Shown: positions 16,189-24,603 of the stretch, in pieces
How the letters are laid out: each line of letters begins with the position of its first letter
Numbering within the stretch: position 1 is the first letter of the stretch
Origin: Sphingosinicella sp942492965
GTDB taxonomy: Bacteria; Pseudomonadota; Alphaproteobacteria; Sphingomonadales; Sphingomonadaceae
Direction: 5' to 3'
DNA: 64,000 bases
NCBI GenBank assembly: GCA_942492965.1
Contig: OW818656.1
Span: 4,340,001-4,404,000 of the forward strand
Notes under the pieces: generated by a model
Databases searched by the model: none
The model's input: only the letters and a program-made list of their open reading frames with translations
Told to the model about the DNA's origin: nothing
Translations under genes and position numbers: made by a program

Positions 16189-17351
16189 CCGAGTTGCTTT
16201 TGAACCCGCTCAAAACCGCCGATCCGCAGGGCGGCCTTTCCGCCGACGCGCATCTCGAACCCATGGCGATGCTCGCCGCCTGCCCCGCCTATGCGCCGAC
16301 TCCGCTCGTGCGGCTGCCGGGGCTCGCACAGCGGCTCGGCGTTGGGCAGGTGCTCGTGAAGGACGAGAGCAAGCGCATGGGGCTCGGCAGCTTCAAGGCG
16401 CTGGGCGGTGTCTACGCCGTGTTCAGCGTCGTGCGCACGCACGCCGAGGCCGCGCTCGGACGTACGCTCGATCCTGCCGACCTCGTCGGCGAAGAGGTTC
16501 GCACCATCGCTTCGGACATGCATTTCGTTTGCGCCAGCGACGGCAACCACGGCCGCGCCGTGGCGGCGGGCGCGCGGCTCGTCGGCGCGCGCTGCTCGGT
16601 CTATCTGCACGCGGGCGTCACCGAGGAACGCGCCGACCATATCCGGAGGCAGGGCGCGGCGATCGTGCGCGTCGACGGCACTTATGACGATTCGGTCGAG
16701 CAGGCACGGCGCGATGCGGCACGCACAGGCGCCATCCTCGTTTCCGACACCGCGGACGCACCCGAATGCGCGAACGATCCGCTGCCCGTTCGCGTGATGC
16801 AGGGCTACACCGTGATCGCCGAGGAAATCCGCGCGCAGCTCTCGCCCGGCGAGCGGCCGACGCAGCTGTTCGTGCAGGCCGGTGTCGGCGGGCTTGCCGC
16901 GGCCATGGCCAGCCGGTTCAGCGGCAGCCCCCACGCGCCGCGCCTCATCGTCGTCGAGCCGGACAGCGCCGACTGTCTGCTGGAAAGCGCGCGCGTCGGC
17001 GGCGCGACCGAGATACCGCACAGCGCGGAGACGATCTTCGCGATGCTCGATTGCCTGCGCCCTTCGCTGCCGGCATTCGCAATCCTGAAGGATCGTGTGG
17101 ACGCCTTCATATCGGTGGCCGACACCTACGCCGCCGAAGCTGTCCGCAGCCTCGCCGCCCCGGCCGAAACAGACACCGCCATCCGCGCGGGCGCATCCGG
17201 CGCGGCCGGCCTCGCCGGTGCGCTTGCCGCCAACACCCTCGCATGGCGCGAAGCCATCGACATGAACAGCGATTCCACCCTGCTCTTCATCATCACAGAA
17301 GGCGTAACAGATGAAAACGAGTTCGAACGATTGACGCGGGCCGCGAGGTAA
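16185..17351 (+). CDS. dpaL: diaminopropionate ammonia-lyase family PLP enzyme
   Basis: The 388-residue fold type II PLP enzyme has the PLP lysine in GLGSFKALGG (Lys71), the phosphate- and cofactor-binding region CASDGNHGRAVAAGARLVGA, and VQAGVGGLAAAMASRF. Length and the order of motifs match DpaL, which converts 2,3-diaminopropionate to pyruvate and two ammonia through aminoacrylate; D- and L-forms can be used by known members. The start ATG overlaps the stop of the amidase remnant, which suggests that the ancestral operon released an amino acid from an amide and then deaminated it. A related threonine-dehydratase-like activity is possible. Confidence 0.85.
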   Translation: MTELLLNPLKTADPQGGLSADAHLEPMAMLAACPAYAPTPLVRLPGLAQRLGVGQVLVKDESKRMGLGSFKALGGVYAVFSVVRTHAEAALGRTLDPADLVGEEVRTIASDMHFVCASDGNHGRAVAAGARLVGARCSVYLHAGVTEERADHIRRQGAAIVRVDGTYDDSVEQARRDAARTGAILVSDTADAPECANDPLPVRVMQGYTVIAEEIRAQLSPGERPTQLFVQAGVGGLAAAMASRFSGSPHAPRLIVVEPDSADCLLESARVGGATEIPHSAETIFAMLDCLRPSLPAFAILKDRVDAFISVADTYAAEAVRSLAAPAETDTAIRAGASGAAGLAGALAANTLAWREAIDMNSDSTLLFIITEGVTDENEFERLTRAAR

Positions 17352-17379
17352 GCAGAGCTGGCGGCACGCGGGTCGCGCT

Positions 17380-18285
17380 TCACGCCTTTGCGAAAAACGC
17401 GCCCAGCTCCGCCAGCAGCACGTCGGGGATTTCTTCCTGCGGGCTATGGCCGCACGGCAGCGCCCGGCCGCTTACCTCCTGCGCCTTCGAACGCCAACAC
17501 GCCTCGACGTCGAACAGTTCTCCGATGGTGCCGTAAGCACCCCAGAGCAGCAGCAGCGGCGTCTCGATCAAGCGCCCTTCGTCCGCCGCATCATGATCGA
17601 GGTCGATGCTCGCCGCAGCGCGATAGTCCTCGCAGATCGCGTGACGCGTTGCCGGATCCCGGTAGCAGCGGCGGTATTCGGCGACGACTCTTGGATCGAG
17701 CGCCCCTTCGATCTTGATCTGTCCGGCGAGGTGACGGTCGAGGAAATGATCGGGATCGCCTGCGATCATCCGCTCGGGCAGATCGAACGGCTGGATCAGG
17801 AAGAACCACCAGAAATAGCGCGTCGCGAATTCGCGATTTGTCTGGGCGTACATCGTCGCGGTAGGCGCGATGTCGAGCAGCACCAGCCGGCTGACGCACG
17901 CCGGATGGTCGAGCGCCATCCGGTGCGCGACGCGAGCCCCGCGATCATGCGCGACGACATCGAACCGATCGAAGCCGAGCGCCGCCATCACCGCCACCTG
18001 ATCCGCCGCCATCGCGCGCTTGGAATAGTTCCGATGTTCCGGGTCACCGGGCAACTTCTCGCTGTCGCCGTATCCGCGAAGGTCGGTGGCGACGACGGTG
18101 AAGTGCTTCGCCAGCTCGGGCGCGATCTTGTGCCATGTGAGGTGGGTTTGCGGATGGCCGTGAAGCAGCAGCAACGGAGGCCCCGAACCGCCGACAGCCG
18201 TCCGGATGCGGACGCCGCCCGCATCGATGTCGTGCCAGCGGAAACCCGGCATCAACTCGCTGTATTCAGGATGCGCGCTCGTCAC
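17380..18285 (-). CDS. alpha/beta hydrolase of the haloacetate (fluoroacetate) dehalogenase family
   Basis: The protein has the oxyanion region PPLLLLHGHPQTHLTWH, an RGYGDSEK loop and the nucleophile motif VAHDRGARVAHRMALD, in which the Asp of HDRG is the nucleophile. FATRYFWWFFLIQPFDLPER and a C-terminal CGHSPQEE histidine complete the set. This combination is typical of DehH1/FAcD enzymes and related epoxide hydrolases. It would displace halide from a haloacetate or open an epoxide. I chose a GTG start at 18285 (301 aa), overlapping leuD by 20 bases with GGTGGA upstream; ATG 18252 is possible. It is the last gene of leuC-leuD-hydrolase. True substrate unknown. Confidence 0.75.
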   Translation of the reverse strand: MTSAHPEYSELMPGFRWHDIDAGGVRIRTAVGGSGPPLLLLHGHPQTHLTWHKIAPELAKHFTVVATDLRGYGDSEKLPGDPEHRNYSKRAMAADQVAVMAALGFDRFDVVAHDRGARVAHRMALDHPACVSRLVLLDIAPTATMYAQTNREFATRYFWWFFLIQPFDLPERMIAGDPDHFLDRHLAGQIKIEGALDPRVVAEYRRCYRDPATRHAICEDYRAAASIDLDHDAADEGRLIETPLLLLWGAYGTIGELFDVEACWRSKAQEVSGRALPCGHSPQEEIPDVLLAELGAFFAKA

Positions 18286-18895
18286 CGCGTCCACCCATAA
18301 GCCAAGGCCTGCCGGCGAGATAGGCCCTCTCGAACGCGCGGATGCGATCGGCATATGTCAGCGTCTCGCCGATCCGGTCCAGCCCGAGCATCAGCGCCCG
18401 CCGCAACGCCTGATCGATATCGAAGCCTGCGGCGTAGACGCCCATCTCTATGCGCTGCGCTTCGAGATCCACCGTCATGCGCCCCGCCCCGTCATCAAGA
18501 CACGCTGCGAGCTCGGCAAGCTGCGCGAGGGGCAAGGACAGGAGAAGCAGGCCGTTGTTCGCCGCGTTGTCAGCGAATATCGCGCCGAAGGAAGAGCCGA
18601 TGATGCCCCGGATGCCGTATTGGAGCATACCCCAAACAGCATGTTCGCGCGACGACCCGCAACCGAAATTGGGCCCGACGAGCAGGAAGCGGGTCTCGGC
18701 CATATCGGGCCGGTTAAGAATGAAAGCGTGCCGCGGCGCGCCGCTTTCGTCGAAACGCAGGTCATGGAACAGGCCGGCGGCAAGCCCCGATCGGTCGATA
18801 CCCTTCAGGAAGGTCTTCGGCATGATGACATCGGTATCGATATTGGCGGCGGGCATGGCGGCGACCCGGCCCGAGAGGCGGATGAAATGTTCCAT
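18266..18895 (-). CDS. leuD: 3-isopropylmalate dehydratase small subunit-like protein
   Basis: The 209-residue protein is the swivel domain of the aconitase superfamily. It begins with NIDTDVIMPKTFL and has VGPNFGCGSSREHAVWGML and IGSSFGAIFADNAANNGLL, all typical of LeuD. It pairs with the large subunit encoded just upstream (stop and start share one base) to form the dehydratase/hydratase. No other leucine genes are near, and the operon ends with a dehalogenase-like hydrolase beside a LysR gene, so the enzyme may isomerise a different hydroxy-acid in a catabolic route. Confidence 0.85.
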   Translation of the reverse strand: MEHFIRLSGRVAAMPAANIDTDVIMPKTFLKGIDRSGLAAGLFHDLRFDESGAPRHAFILNRPDMAETRFLLVGPNFGCGSSREHAVWGMLQYGIRGIIGSSFGAIFADNAANNGLLLLSLPLAQLAELAACLDDGAGRMTVDLEAQRIEMGVYAAGFDIDQALRRALMLGLDRIGETLTYADRIRAFERAYLAGRPWLMGGRGDERAS

Positions 18896-20325
18896 CAGGA
18901 AGCGACCGCAAGCGCGCGCACGTCGGCCAAGCGGCCGCTCACGGCCGCCGCCGCGACCATCGCGGGGCTCATCAGGTGCGTCCTGCCGCCGACCCCCTGC
19001 CGGCCTTCAAAATTGCGGTTGGTGCTGGATGCGCATCGCTCCCCCGGCGCGAGGCTGTCGTCGTTCATCGCGAGACAGAGCGAACAGCCCGACCGCCGCC
19101 ATTCGAACCCCGCTTCGATGAAGATGCGGTCCAGCCCCTCGGCCTCGGCGGCGCTGCGCACGCCGCTGCTGCCCGGCGAGATCATCGCGCGGACGCCCGG
19201 CGCGACCTTGCGGCCTTTCAATATGCTCGCCGCGTCGCGGAGGTCCGACAGGCGGGCATTGGTGCACGAGCCGATGAAGGCGCGGTCGATCGCGATGTCC
19301 TGTAGCGGCGTGTTCGGCGCGAGCCCCATGTAGGCCAATGCGCGAACGGCATCAGTGCGGCGGCCAGGCGGAAGATTCTCGGGATCAGGAACCACGTCAG
19401 TGATCGCAAGCGACTGATCGGGGCTCGTCCCCCAGCTCACCATCGGCGGTATGTCATCCGCGCTCAGCCACACCTCCTTGTCGAACCGGGCATCTGGATC
19501 GCTGTACAGCGTCCGCCATTCGGCCCGTGCGCGTTCAAGCAGATCGGCCGACGGCGCGCGCGGGCAGCCTTCGATATAGTCGACGACCGTGTCGTCCGGC
19601 GCCATCAGCGCAACGCGCGCACCGCATTCGACGGCCATGTTGCAAATCGTCATGCGCGCCTCCACGCCGAGCGCGTCGATCGCTTCACCGGAGAACTCGA
19701 CCGCATGACCAGATGCCCCGTCGGCGCCGATCCGACGGATCACCTCCATGATCAAATCCTTGGCCGTCACGCCCGGTGCGAGGCGGCCGTCGACCGTCAC
19801 CCGCATCGTTTTCAGCCGTCGATAGACGAGCGTCTGGGTCGCGAGCAGATGCTCGATATCGGACGTGCCGATGCCGAAACCGACCACCCCGAACGCGCCG
19901 TAGGTTGTGGAATGGCTATCGCCCGCCGCAATGACCATACCCGGAAGCACGAGGCCAAGCTCGGGCATCACGACATGCTCGATCCCCTGGCGAGCATCGA
20001 AAAGGTCGAAGATCTCGATACCGAAATCGCGGCCGTTTTCTGAAAGGTACGCGATCTGCCGGCGCGCGCCGTCGTCGAGATGGCCCGCCTCCCGGTCGGG
20101 ATTGGTCGAATTGACATGATCGACGACCCCCAGTGAAGCCTCTGGCCGCCATGGCTTCCGCCCGGCGTCGCGAAGGCCGCTGAACGCCTGGGGGCTTGTG
20201 TATTCGTTGAGCACCGTTCTATCGATATAGAGCAACAATCGTTCGCCAGCGCCGCCGGATTCATCGAAAGACAATATACGGTGTTCGTCGACGATCTTGT
20301 CGTAGAGCGTTTTTGGCGCCGACAT
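18895..20325 (-). CDS. leuC: 3-isopropylmalate dehydratase large subunit-like protein
   Basis: The 476-residue protein carries the three 4Fe-4S ligands: Cys354 in GSCTN, and Cys414 and Cys417 in GCSLCLAMN. It also has the conserved LeuC stretch GFGIGTSDIEHLLATQTL. The substrate-loop motif reads GDSHSTTYGAFG where standard LeuC usually has GDSHT(S/A)THGAFG. This, with the catabolic context, makes me cautious about a role in leucine synthesis; a homologous hydratase for another 2- or 3-hydroxy diacid is equally likely. It is divergent from a LysR gene 103 bases away that may control it. Confidence 0.85.
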   Translation of the reverse strand: MSAPKTLYDKIVDEHRILSFDESGGAGERLLLYIDRTVLNEYTSPQAFSGLRDAGRKPWRPEASLGVVDHVNSTNPDREAGHLDDGARRQIAYLSENGRDFGIEIFDLFDARQGIEHVVMPELGLVLPGMVIAAGDSHSTTYGAFGVVGFGIGTSDIEHLLATQTLVYRRLKTMRVTVDGRLAPGVTAKDLIMEVIRRIGADGASGHAVEFSGEAIDALGVEARMTICNMAVECGARVALMAPDDTVVDYIEGCPRAPSADLLERARAEWRTLYSDPDARFDKEVWLSADDIPPMVSWGTSPDQSLAITDVVPDPENLPPGRRTDAVRALAYMGLAPNTPLQDIAIDRAFIGSCTNARLSDLRDAASILKGRKVAPGVRAMISPGSSGVRSAAEAEGLDRIFIEAGFEWRRSGCSLCLAMNDDSLAPGERCASSTNRNFEGRQGVGGRTHLMSPAMVAAAAVSGRLADVRALAVAS

Positions 20326-20428
20326 CCATAGACCTTTCCCTGCGGCTTCGCAGGGTCGGGCTTACCGTGGAGGGTTTGGGCGAAGCCAATGCCGGGACAG
20401 TATCAATTGATGCGACGGGTGGGTTCAA
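20326..20428. promoter_or_regulatory. divergent control region between leuC and the LysR gene
   Basis: This 103-base space must hold promoters for both directions. It contains the hairpin CTGCG-GCTT-CGCAG (20340-20353) and the 10-base palindrome ATCAATTGAT (20402-20411), which ends 17 bases before the LysR start. The ATCAAT hexamer also appears in the inverted repeat upstream of the second, related LysR gene (33522-33531 area), so it may be part of a shared half-site. No clear -35/-10 pair was assigned. Confidence 0.4.
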
Positions 20429-21346
20429 ATGGATATCATGTGGCTCGAGGACTTCATCAAGCTCGCGGATGAAGGAAATTTTTCCCGCGCCGCCGAGGCG
20501 CGCAACCTCACCCAGCCGGCGTTCAGCCGCCGCATTCGCGCGCTCGAAGACTGGGTCGGCGCGACGCTCGTCGACCGCGATACGCACCGAATCGCCCTCA
20601 CAGAGGCGGGCCAGGCCTTCCGCGTCCTCGCCGAAGAGATATTGCGACGGCTGACGCTCGGCCGCGACCACGTCCGCGAGATCGGGGGCACGCTCAGCAA
20701 CGAAATCCGCTTCGCATCGACCCACGCGCTGTCTACGACCTTCTTCCCATCCTGGCTCCGCAGCGTGAGCGACGGGCACGAGGCCGGGACGATCACGCTG
20801 ATCGCCGATCACATGGTCGCCTGCGAACGCTTCATGCTCGAAGGCAAGGCGGACTTCCTTCTGTGCCATCATCATACGGCGGCCGCACACCGTCTCGATC
20901 CGGCCGGTTTCACCTCACTCGTTCTCGGGCAGGACGTGTTGATGCCCGTGGCGGCGCCGTCGGAAGATGGATCGCCGACCTACCTGCTGCCCGGCACCGA
21001 CGACCACCCGCTTTCCTATCTGGAGTTCGAGGACAAATCGGGCATGGGCCGAATCCTTCAGGCGGCGCAGGTGATATCGGCGGGCTCCGCCTCGCTTCGC
21101 ACAGTGTTCCGTTCACACATGGCGACCGCGCTTCTCTCGATGGCGCGCGACGGGCGCGGACTTTGCTGGGCGCCGCTCAGCCTTGCCAGTGCCGATCTGG
21201 AGAGCGGCCGCCTCGTCGTCGCAGGCGATACGCGCTGGAACGTCCCGATCGAAATCCGCATCTACAAGCCGATTGCGCGGAGAAGCCCCAGCGTCGAAGG
21301 CTTCTGGAGCATGGTGAAGAACCGCCTGAAGGCCGAGACCGCCTAG
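20429..21346 (+). CDS. LysR-family regulator, HypT/YjiE-like
   Basis: The 305-residue protein has an N-terminal winged helix-turn-helix: WLEDFIKLADEGNFSRAAEA, NLTQPAFSRRIRALEDWVGA. A periplasmic-binding-like effector domain follows. The opening WLEDF...QPAFSRRIRALE and the GMGRIL and GRGLCWAPLSLA segments recall E. coli HypT (YjiE). It lies between the leftward leuC-leuD-hydrolase genes and the rightward TonB receptor/transporter genes and could control either. A second member of the same subfamily lies at 33619-34518. Confidence 0.88.
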   Translation: MDIMWLEDFIKLADEGNFSRAAEARNLTQPAFSRRIRALEDWVGATLVDRDTHRIALTEAGQAFRVLAEEILRRLTLGRDHVREIGGTLSNEIRFASTHALSTTFFPSWLRSVSDGHEAGTITLIADHMVACERFMLEGKADFLLCHHHTAAAHRLDPAGFTSLVLGQDVLMPVAAPSEDGSPTYLLPGTDDHPLSYLEFEDKSGMGRILQAAQVISAGSASLRTVFRSHMATALLSMARDGRGLCWAPLSLASADLESGRLVVAGDTRWNVPIEIRIYKPIARRSPSVEGFWSMVKNRLKAETA

Positions 21347-21510
21347 GCCGATGGCTGCGTAATAATACTGCGCGCGTGCCTCTCACGCCGCACGAATGAT
21401 TCTATGTCGAACCGGCATTGGGATCGCTGCCCGCCTCCCCATAGACATGCTGGGCCCTTGCACTAACCGACGGGTGGGCGGCTTTGGCAGGGTTCAGGGT
21501 GGAGAAAAAA

Positions 21511-24510
21511 ATGATTCAGGGAACGACAAAGGCAGACTGTCGCAGGTTCAAGATTTCCGCGTCCCTTCTCGCAATCTCGCTTTGCACGGGACTCGCGAAC
21601 GCCGCGAGCGCGCAGGACGCTGCCGATGCAACCGACACGGCGATAGAAGACGAAAGCACCATCGTCGTGACCGGCTCGCGCATCGGTCGCCCCGTTCTCG
21701 ATTTGCCGACACCGGTCGGCGTCGTCACGTCGGACGCGCTTACGAACAACAATGCCCAGTTCGATATCGGTCGCGCGCTTGCGCAGCAGCCGTCGATCGG
21801 CTTCTCGGGCAGTATGCAGCAGAGCCAGCAGACCGGCGCATCGGGCTCGCGCGGCGAGAACAGCGGCGGCCTCGCCGTCGTCGATCTGCGCAGCCTGGGC
21901 GCGAACCGCACGCTGGTGCTCGTGAACGGCAAGCGTCGCGTCGCCGGCGCCACCGATAGCGCGGCCATCGACCTCAACTCGATCAACCCCAACCTTATCG
22001 AACGCATCGAGGTGATCACCGGCGGCGCTTCTGCGATTTACGGTTCGGATGCCGTCTCCGGCGTCGTCAACATCATCCTCAAGGAAAATTTCGACGGCGT
22101 CCGCGTCTCTTTCAACGGTTCGCAGCCCGCGCGCGGTTCCGAGGGCTTCACCTATGGCGGCAGCCTCGTCGCCGGCAAGAATTTCGGTGAAGGTCGCGGC
22201 AACATCACGATCGCGGCCGACTACACCAAGGTGCAGGAAATCACGCCGCGTCAGGCAGACATGAAGAACAATGTCGCGATGATCAATCCTGCCGATACCG
22301 GGCCGAACGACGGCATCCCGGACATGATCGTCACCCCCGGCGGCGAAGCGCTTCGCTTCTCCGGTTACGGCGTTGTCGGCTTCAGCAACGACACGGGCGG
22401 TCTTGGACGTTTCGCGTTCAACGACGACGGGACCGTGCGTCCCTTCCCGACGCCCAGCCTGACCGATGGCGGCCTGTTCGGCGTCTTCGAAAATTGCGGC
22501 GCCGCGTGCTTCCGTTTCGACGATTCCATCTCGATCGTGCCCGATATCGAGCGCTACAATCTCAATCTCAGCACGCACTACGATTTCAGCGACAGTGTTA
22601 CCGGCTATTTCGGGGTCGATTATAACAACACGTCCAGTTACGGACGCGGCCAGCCTGTGATCCGCTCGGGCACGCCGATCAATGTCGCGCAGAATGCTTT
22701 CCTCAACGAGGACTTTCGCCAGGATTTGCTCACGGCCGGCGCAACCACGGTGCGCATGGACCGGCTCTACACCGATCTTGGCCTGCGCTACAGCCAGGTA
22801 GACCGCAACAGCCTGTCGTTCGTCGGCGGTTTCAAGGGCAAGGTCGAGACCGGTTTTTCCGACCTTCGCTATGATGTTTACGGCACCTATGGCCGCACCA
22901 AGGCGAAGTTCATCGGCTACAATCGCCTGCTCGTTCCCAACCTGAACGCCGCGCTCGATTCGGTCATCGATCCCGATACCGGAGAGGCCGCCTGCCGGAT
23001 GAACGTCCCTGCGCTCCAGCCGCCCGGCTACGTGCCTCCCAGCATCGTCGGCAGCGCGACGTGCGCACCGTTCAACCCCTTCGGCTCGATCTCCAGCTCG
23101 CAGGAAGCGCGCGACTTCGTCACGACGACGACCCTCTCCAACGCCTTCATCCGCCAGACCACCGCAGGCTTCTCGCTTGCCGGCGACAGCGAAAAGTTCC
23201 TGACCATGCCCGGCGGCGGCACGGTCGGCTTCGCGGTTGGTGCCGAGTATCGCAAGGAACGCAACGGCCGCACGACCGATCCGCTGATCAAGGCCGGGGT
23301 GACCAACCAGGCCGCGACACAGGATTACGAGGGTGGCTACCATGTCACGGAGCTGTTCGGGGAACTCAGCATCCCGATCCTTACCGATATGCCGTTCGCG
23401 AAGCTGGTGTCGATCGAAGGTGCGGTGCGCCATGCCGACTACAGCCATGCGGGGCAGGCGACATCGTGGAAGGCCGGCGGCATCTGGGAGCCGACGGAGG
23501 GCCTCCGTCTTCGCGCTACGATCAGCCGCGCGATCCGCGCGCCGAACATCTTCGAAGCCTTCCGTCCGAGCGAAGGGCAGACGACCAACGTCGACGACCC
23601 CTGTTCAGAAACCAACATCGGCGAGAATCCCAATCGCGCCGCCAACTGCGCCGCGCTCGGGCGGCCTGCGGGCTATATTCCGCTGAACGGCGGCATCGGT
23701 GTACCGTTTATCGTGTCGGGCAACGAAAACCTGAAACCGGAAGTTTCGGACAGCTGGACGGCGGGCTTCGTGTTCACGCCGACCTTCCTGCCGGGTCTGC
23801 AGCTGTCGGTCGACTGGTTCGACATCCAGATCAATGACGCGATCAGCTTCCTCAGCCCGCAGCAAATCGCCGAGAACTGCGTCGATCGTGCTGGCGGACC
23901 GGATCCCGATCTCTGCTCGCTGATCACCCGCGAGTCGAACCCGGCAAGCCCGAACTTCTTCGGCATCACGACGGGCAACAGTACTTATGTGAACACGTCG
24001 AAGCTGAAAACCTCGGGTCTGGACGCCCAGCTTTTCTATGCTCAGCCGGTCGGCAATGGCCGCATCTCTGCCAACCTCGCCTTCACCTATCTGCACCGCC
24101 TGCGGACCTATACGTTCCAGGCGCGGCCGGACCTCTACACCGTCCTCGAAGGCTTCTACGGCTATCCGAAGTACAAGGGCGTGATGGGCCTCACGTACTC
24201 CAACGGCCCGCTGACCCTCGGCTGGCAGGGCCGTTACCAGTCCAGCCAGTCGCTGACCGACATCTCGCCCGGGATCAGCCGCGAGCTGGTGTCGGATCGC
24301 AAGACGGGGTCGCGCTTCTACAACGACATCTCGGCATCCTACATGCTGCCGATGAACGGGCGGCAGGAGGCCAAATTCTCCTTCGGCGTCTCGAACCTCT
24401 TCAACGAGAAACTGCCGATCATGGAATCGGTCCAGGTCATCGATCCGTCGGGCGGCGGCTTCGATCAGTTCGGCCCGGTCATCCGGCTCGGACTTGACGT
24501 GAACTTCTGA
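21511..24510 (+). CDS. TonB-dependent outer membrane receptor
   Basis: The 999-residue protein has a signal peptide (SASLLAISLCTGLANAASAQ), a TonB box-like stretch STIVVTGSRIGRP, and a plug domain with LVNGKRRVAGATDSAAIDLN and ITGGASAIYGSDAVSGVVNI. The large beta-barrel ends in LGLDVNF with the terminal phenylalanine. It would carry a substrate too large or rare for porins across the outer membrane using TonB energy. In this setting, next to an AbgT transporter and acylase/amidohydrolase genes, the ligand is probably a peptide-like or N-acylated amino compound. ATG 21511 has GGAG upstream. Confidence 0.92.
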   Translation: MIQGTTKADCRRFKISASLLAISLCTGLANAASAQDAADATDTAIEDESTIVVTGSRIGRPVLDLPTPVGVVTSDALTNNNAQFDIGRALAQQPSIGFSGSMQQSQQTGASGSRGENSGGLAVVDLRSLGANRTLVLVNGKRRVAGATDSAAIDLNSINPNLIERIEVITGGASAIYGSDAVSGVVNIILKENFDGVRVSFNGSQPARGSEGFTYGGSLVAGKNFGEGRGNITIAADYTKVQEITPRQADMKNNVAMINPADTGPNDGIPDMIVTPGGEALRFSGYGVVGFSNDTGGLGRFAFNDDGTVRPFPTPSLTDGGLFGVFENCGAACFRFDDSISIVPDIERYNLNLSTHYDFSDSVTGYFGVDYNNTSSYGRGQPVIRSGTPINVAQNAFLNEDFRQDLLTAGATTVRMDRLYTDLGLRYSQVDRNSLSFVGGFKGKVETGFSDLRYDVYGTYGRTKAKFIGYNRLLVPNLNAALDSVIDPDTGEAACRMNVPALQPPGYVPPSIVGSATCAPFNPFGSISSSQEARDFVTTTTLSNAFIRQTTAGFSLAGDSEKFLTMPGGGTVGFAVGAEYRKERNGRTTDPLIKAGVTNQAATQDYEGGYHVTELFGELSIPILTDMPFAKLVSIEGAVRHADYSHAGQATSWKAGGIWEPTEGLRLRATISRAIRAPNIFEAFRPSEGQTTNVDDPCSETNIGENPNRAANCAALGRPAGYIPLNGGIGVPFIVSGNENLKPEVSDSWTAGFVFTPTFLPGLQLSVDWFDIQINDAISFLSPQQIAENCVDRAGGPDPDLCSLITRESNPASPNFFGITTGNSTYVNTSKLKTSGLDAQLFYAQPVGNGRISANLAFTYLHRLRTYTFQARPDLYTVLEGFYGYPKYKGVMGLTYSNGPLTLGWQGRYQSSQSLTDISPGISRELVSDRKTGSRFYNDISASYMLPMNGRQEAKFSFGVSNLFNEKLPIMESVQVIDPSGGGFDQFGPVIRLGLDVNF

Positions 24511-24527
24511 TCCCGGGTCAACAGGTT

Positions 24528-24554
24528 GAGGCTCGCGCATCGCGCGCGGGCCTC
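24528..24554 (+). terminator. possible terminator or attenuator after the TonB receptor gene
   Basis: GAGGC (24528-24532) pairs with GCCTC (24550-24554), with a GC-rich inner part CGCGC/GCGCG that adds more pairs. The stem starts 18 bases after the receptor stop and is followed by ATACTGTTTGTTT. The stem has an asymmetry and the T-run is broken, so termination may be only partial, letting some transcripts continue into the AbgT gene. Confidence 0.35.
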
Positions 24555-24603
24555 ATACTGTTTGTTTACAGAAGGCAAAATTTGTCCGGCAGGAGGTGCA
24601 ATC

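Noticed and set aside
21463..23448. 661-codon open frame on the minus strand
   Set aside because: Complete overlap with the TonB receptor gene, which has strong homology; the antisense frame has no recognisable domain.
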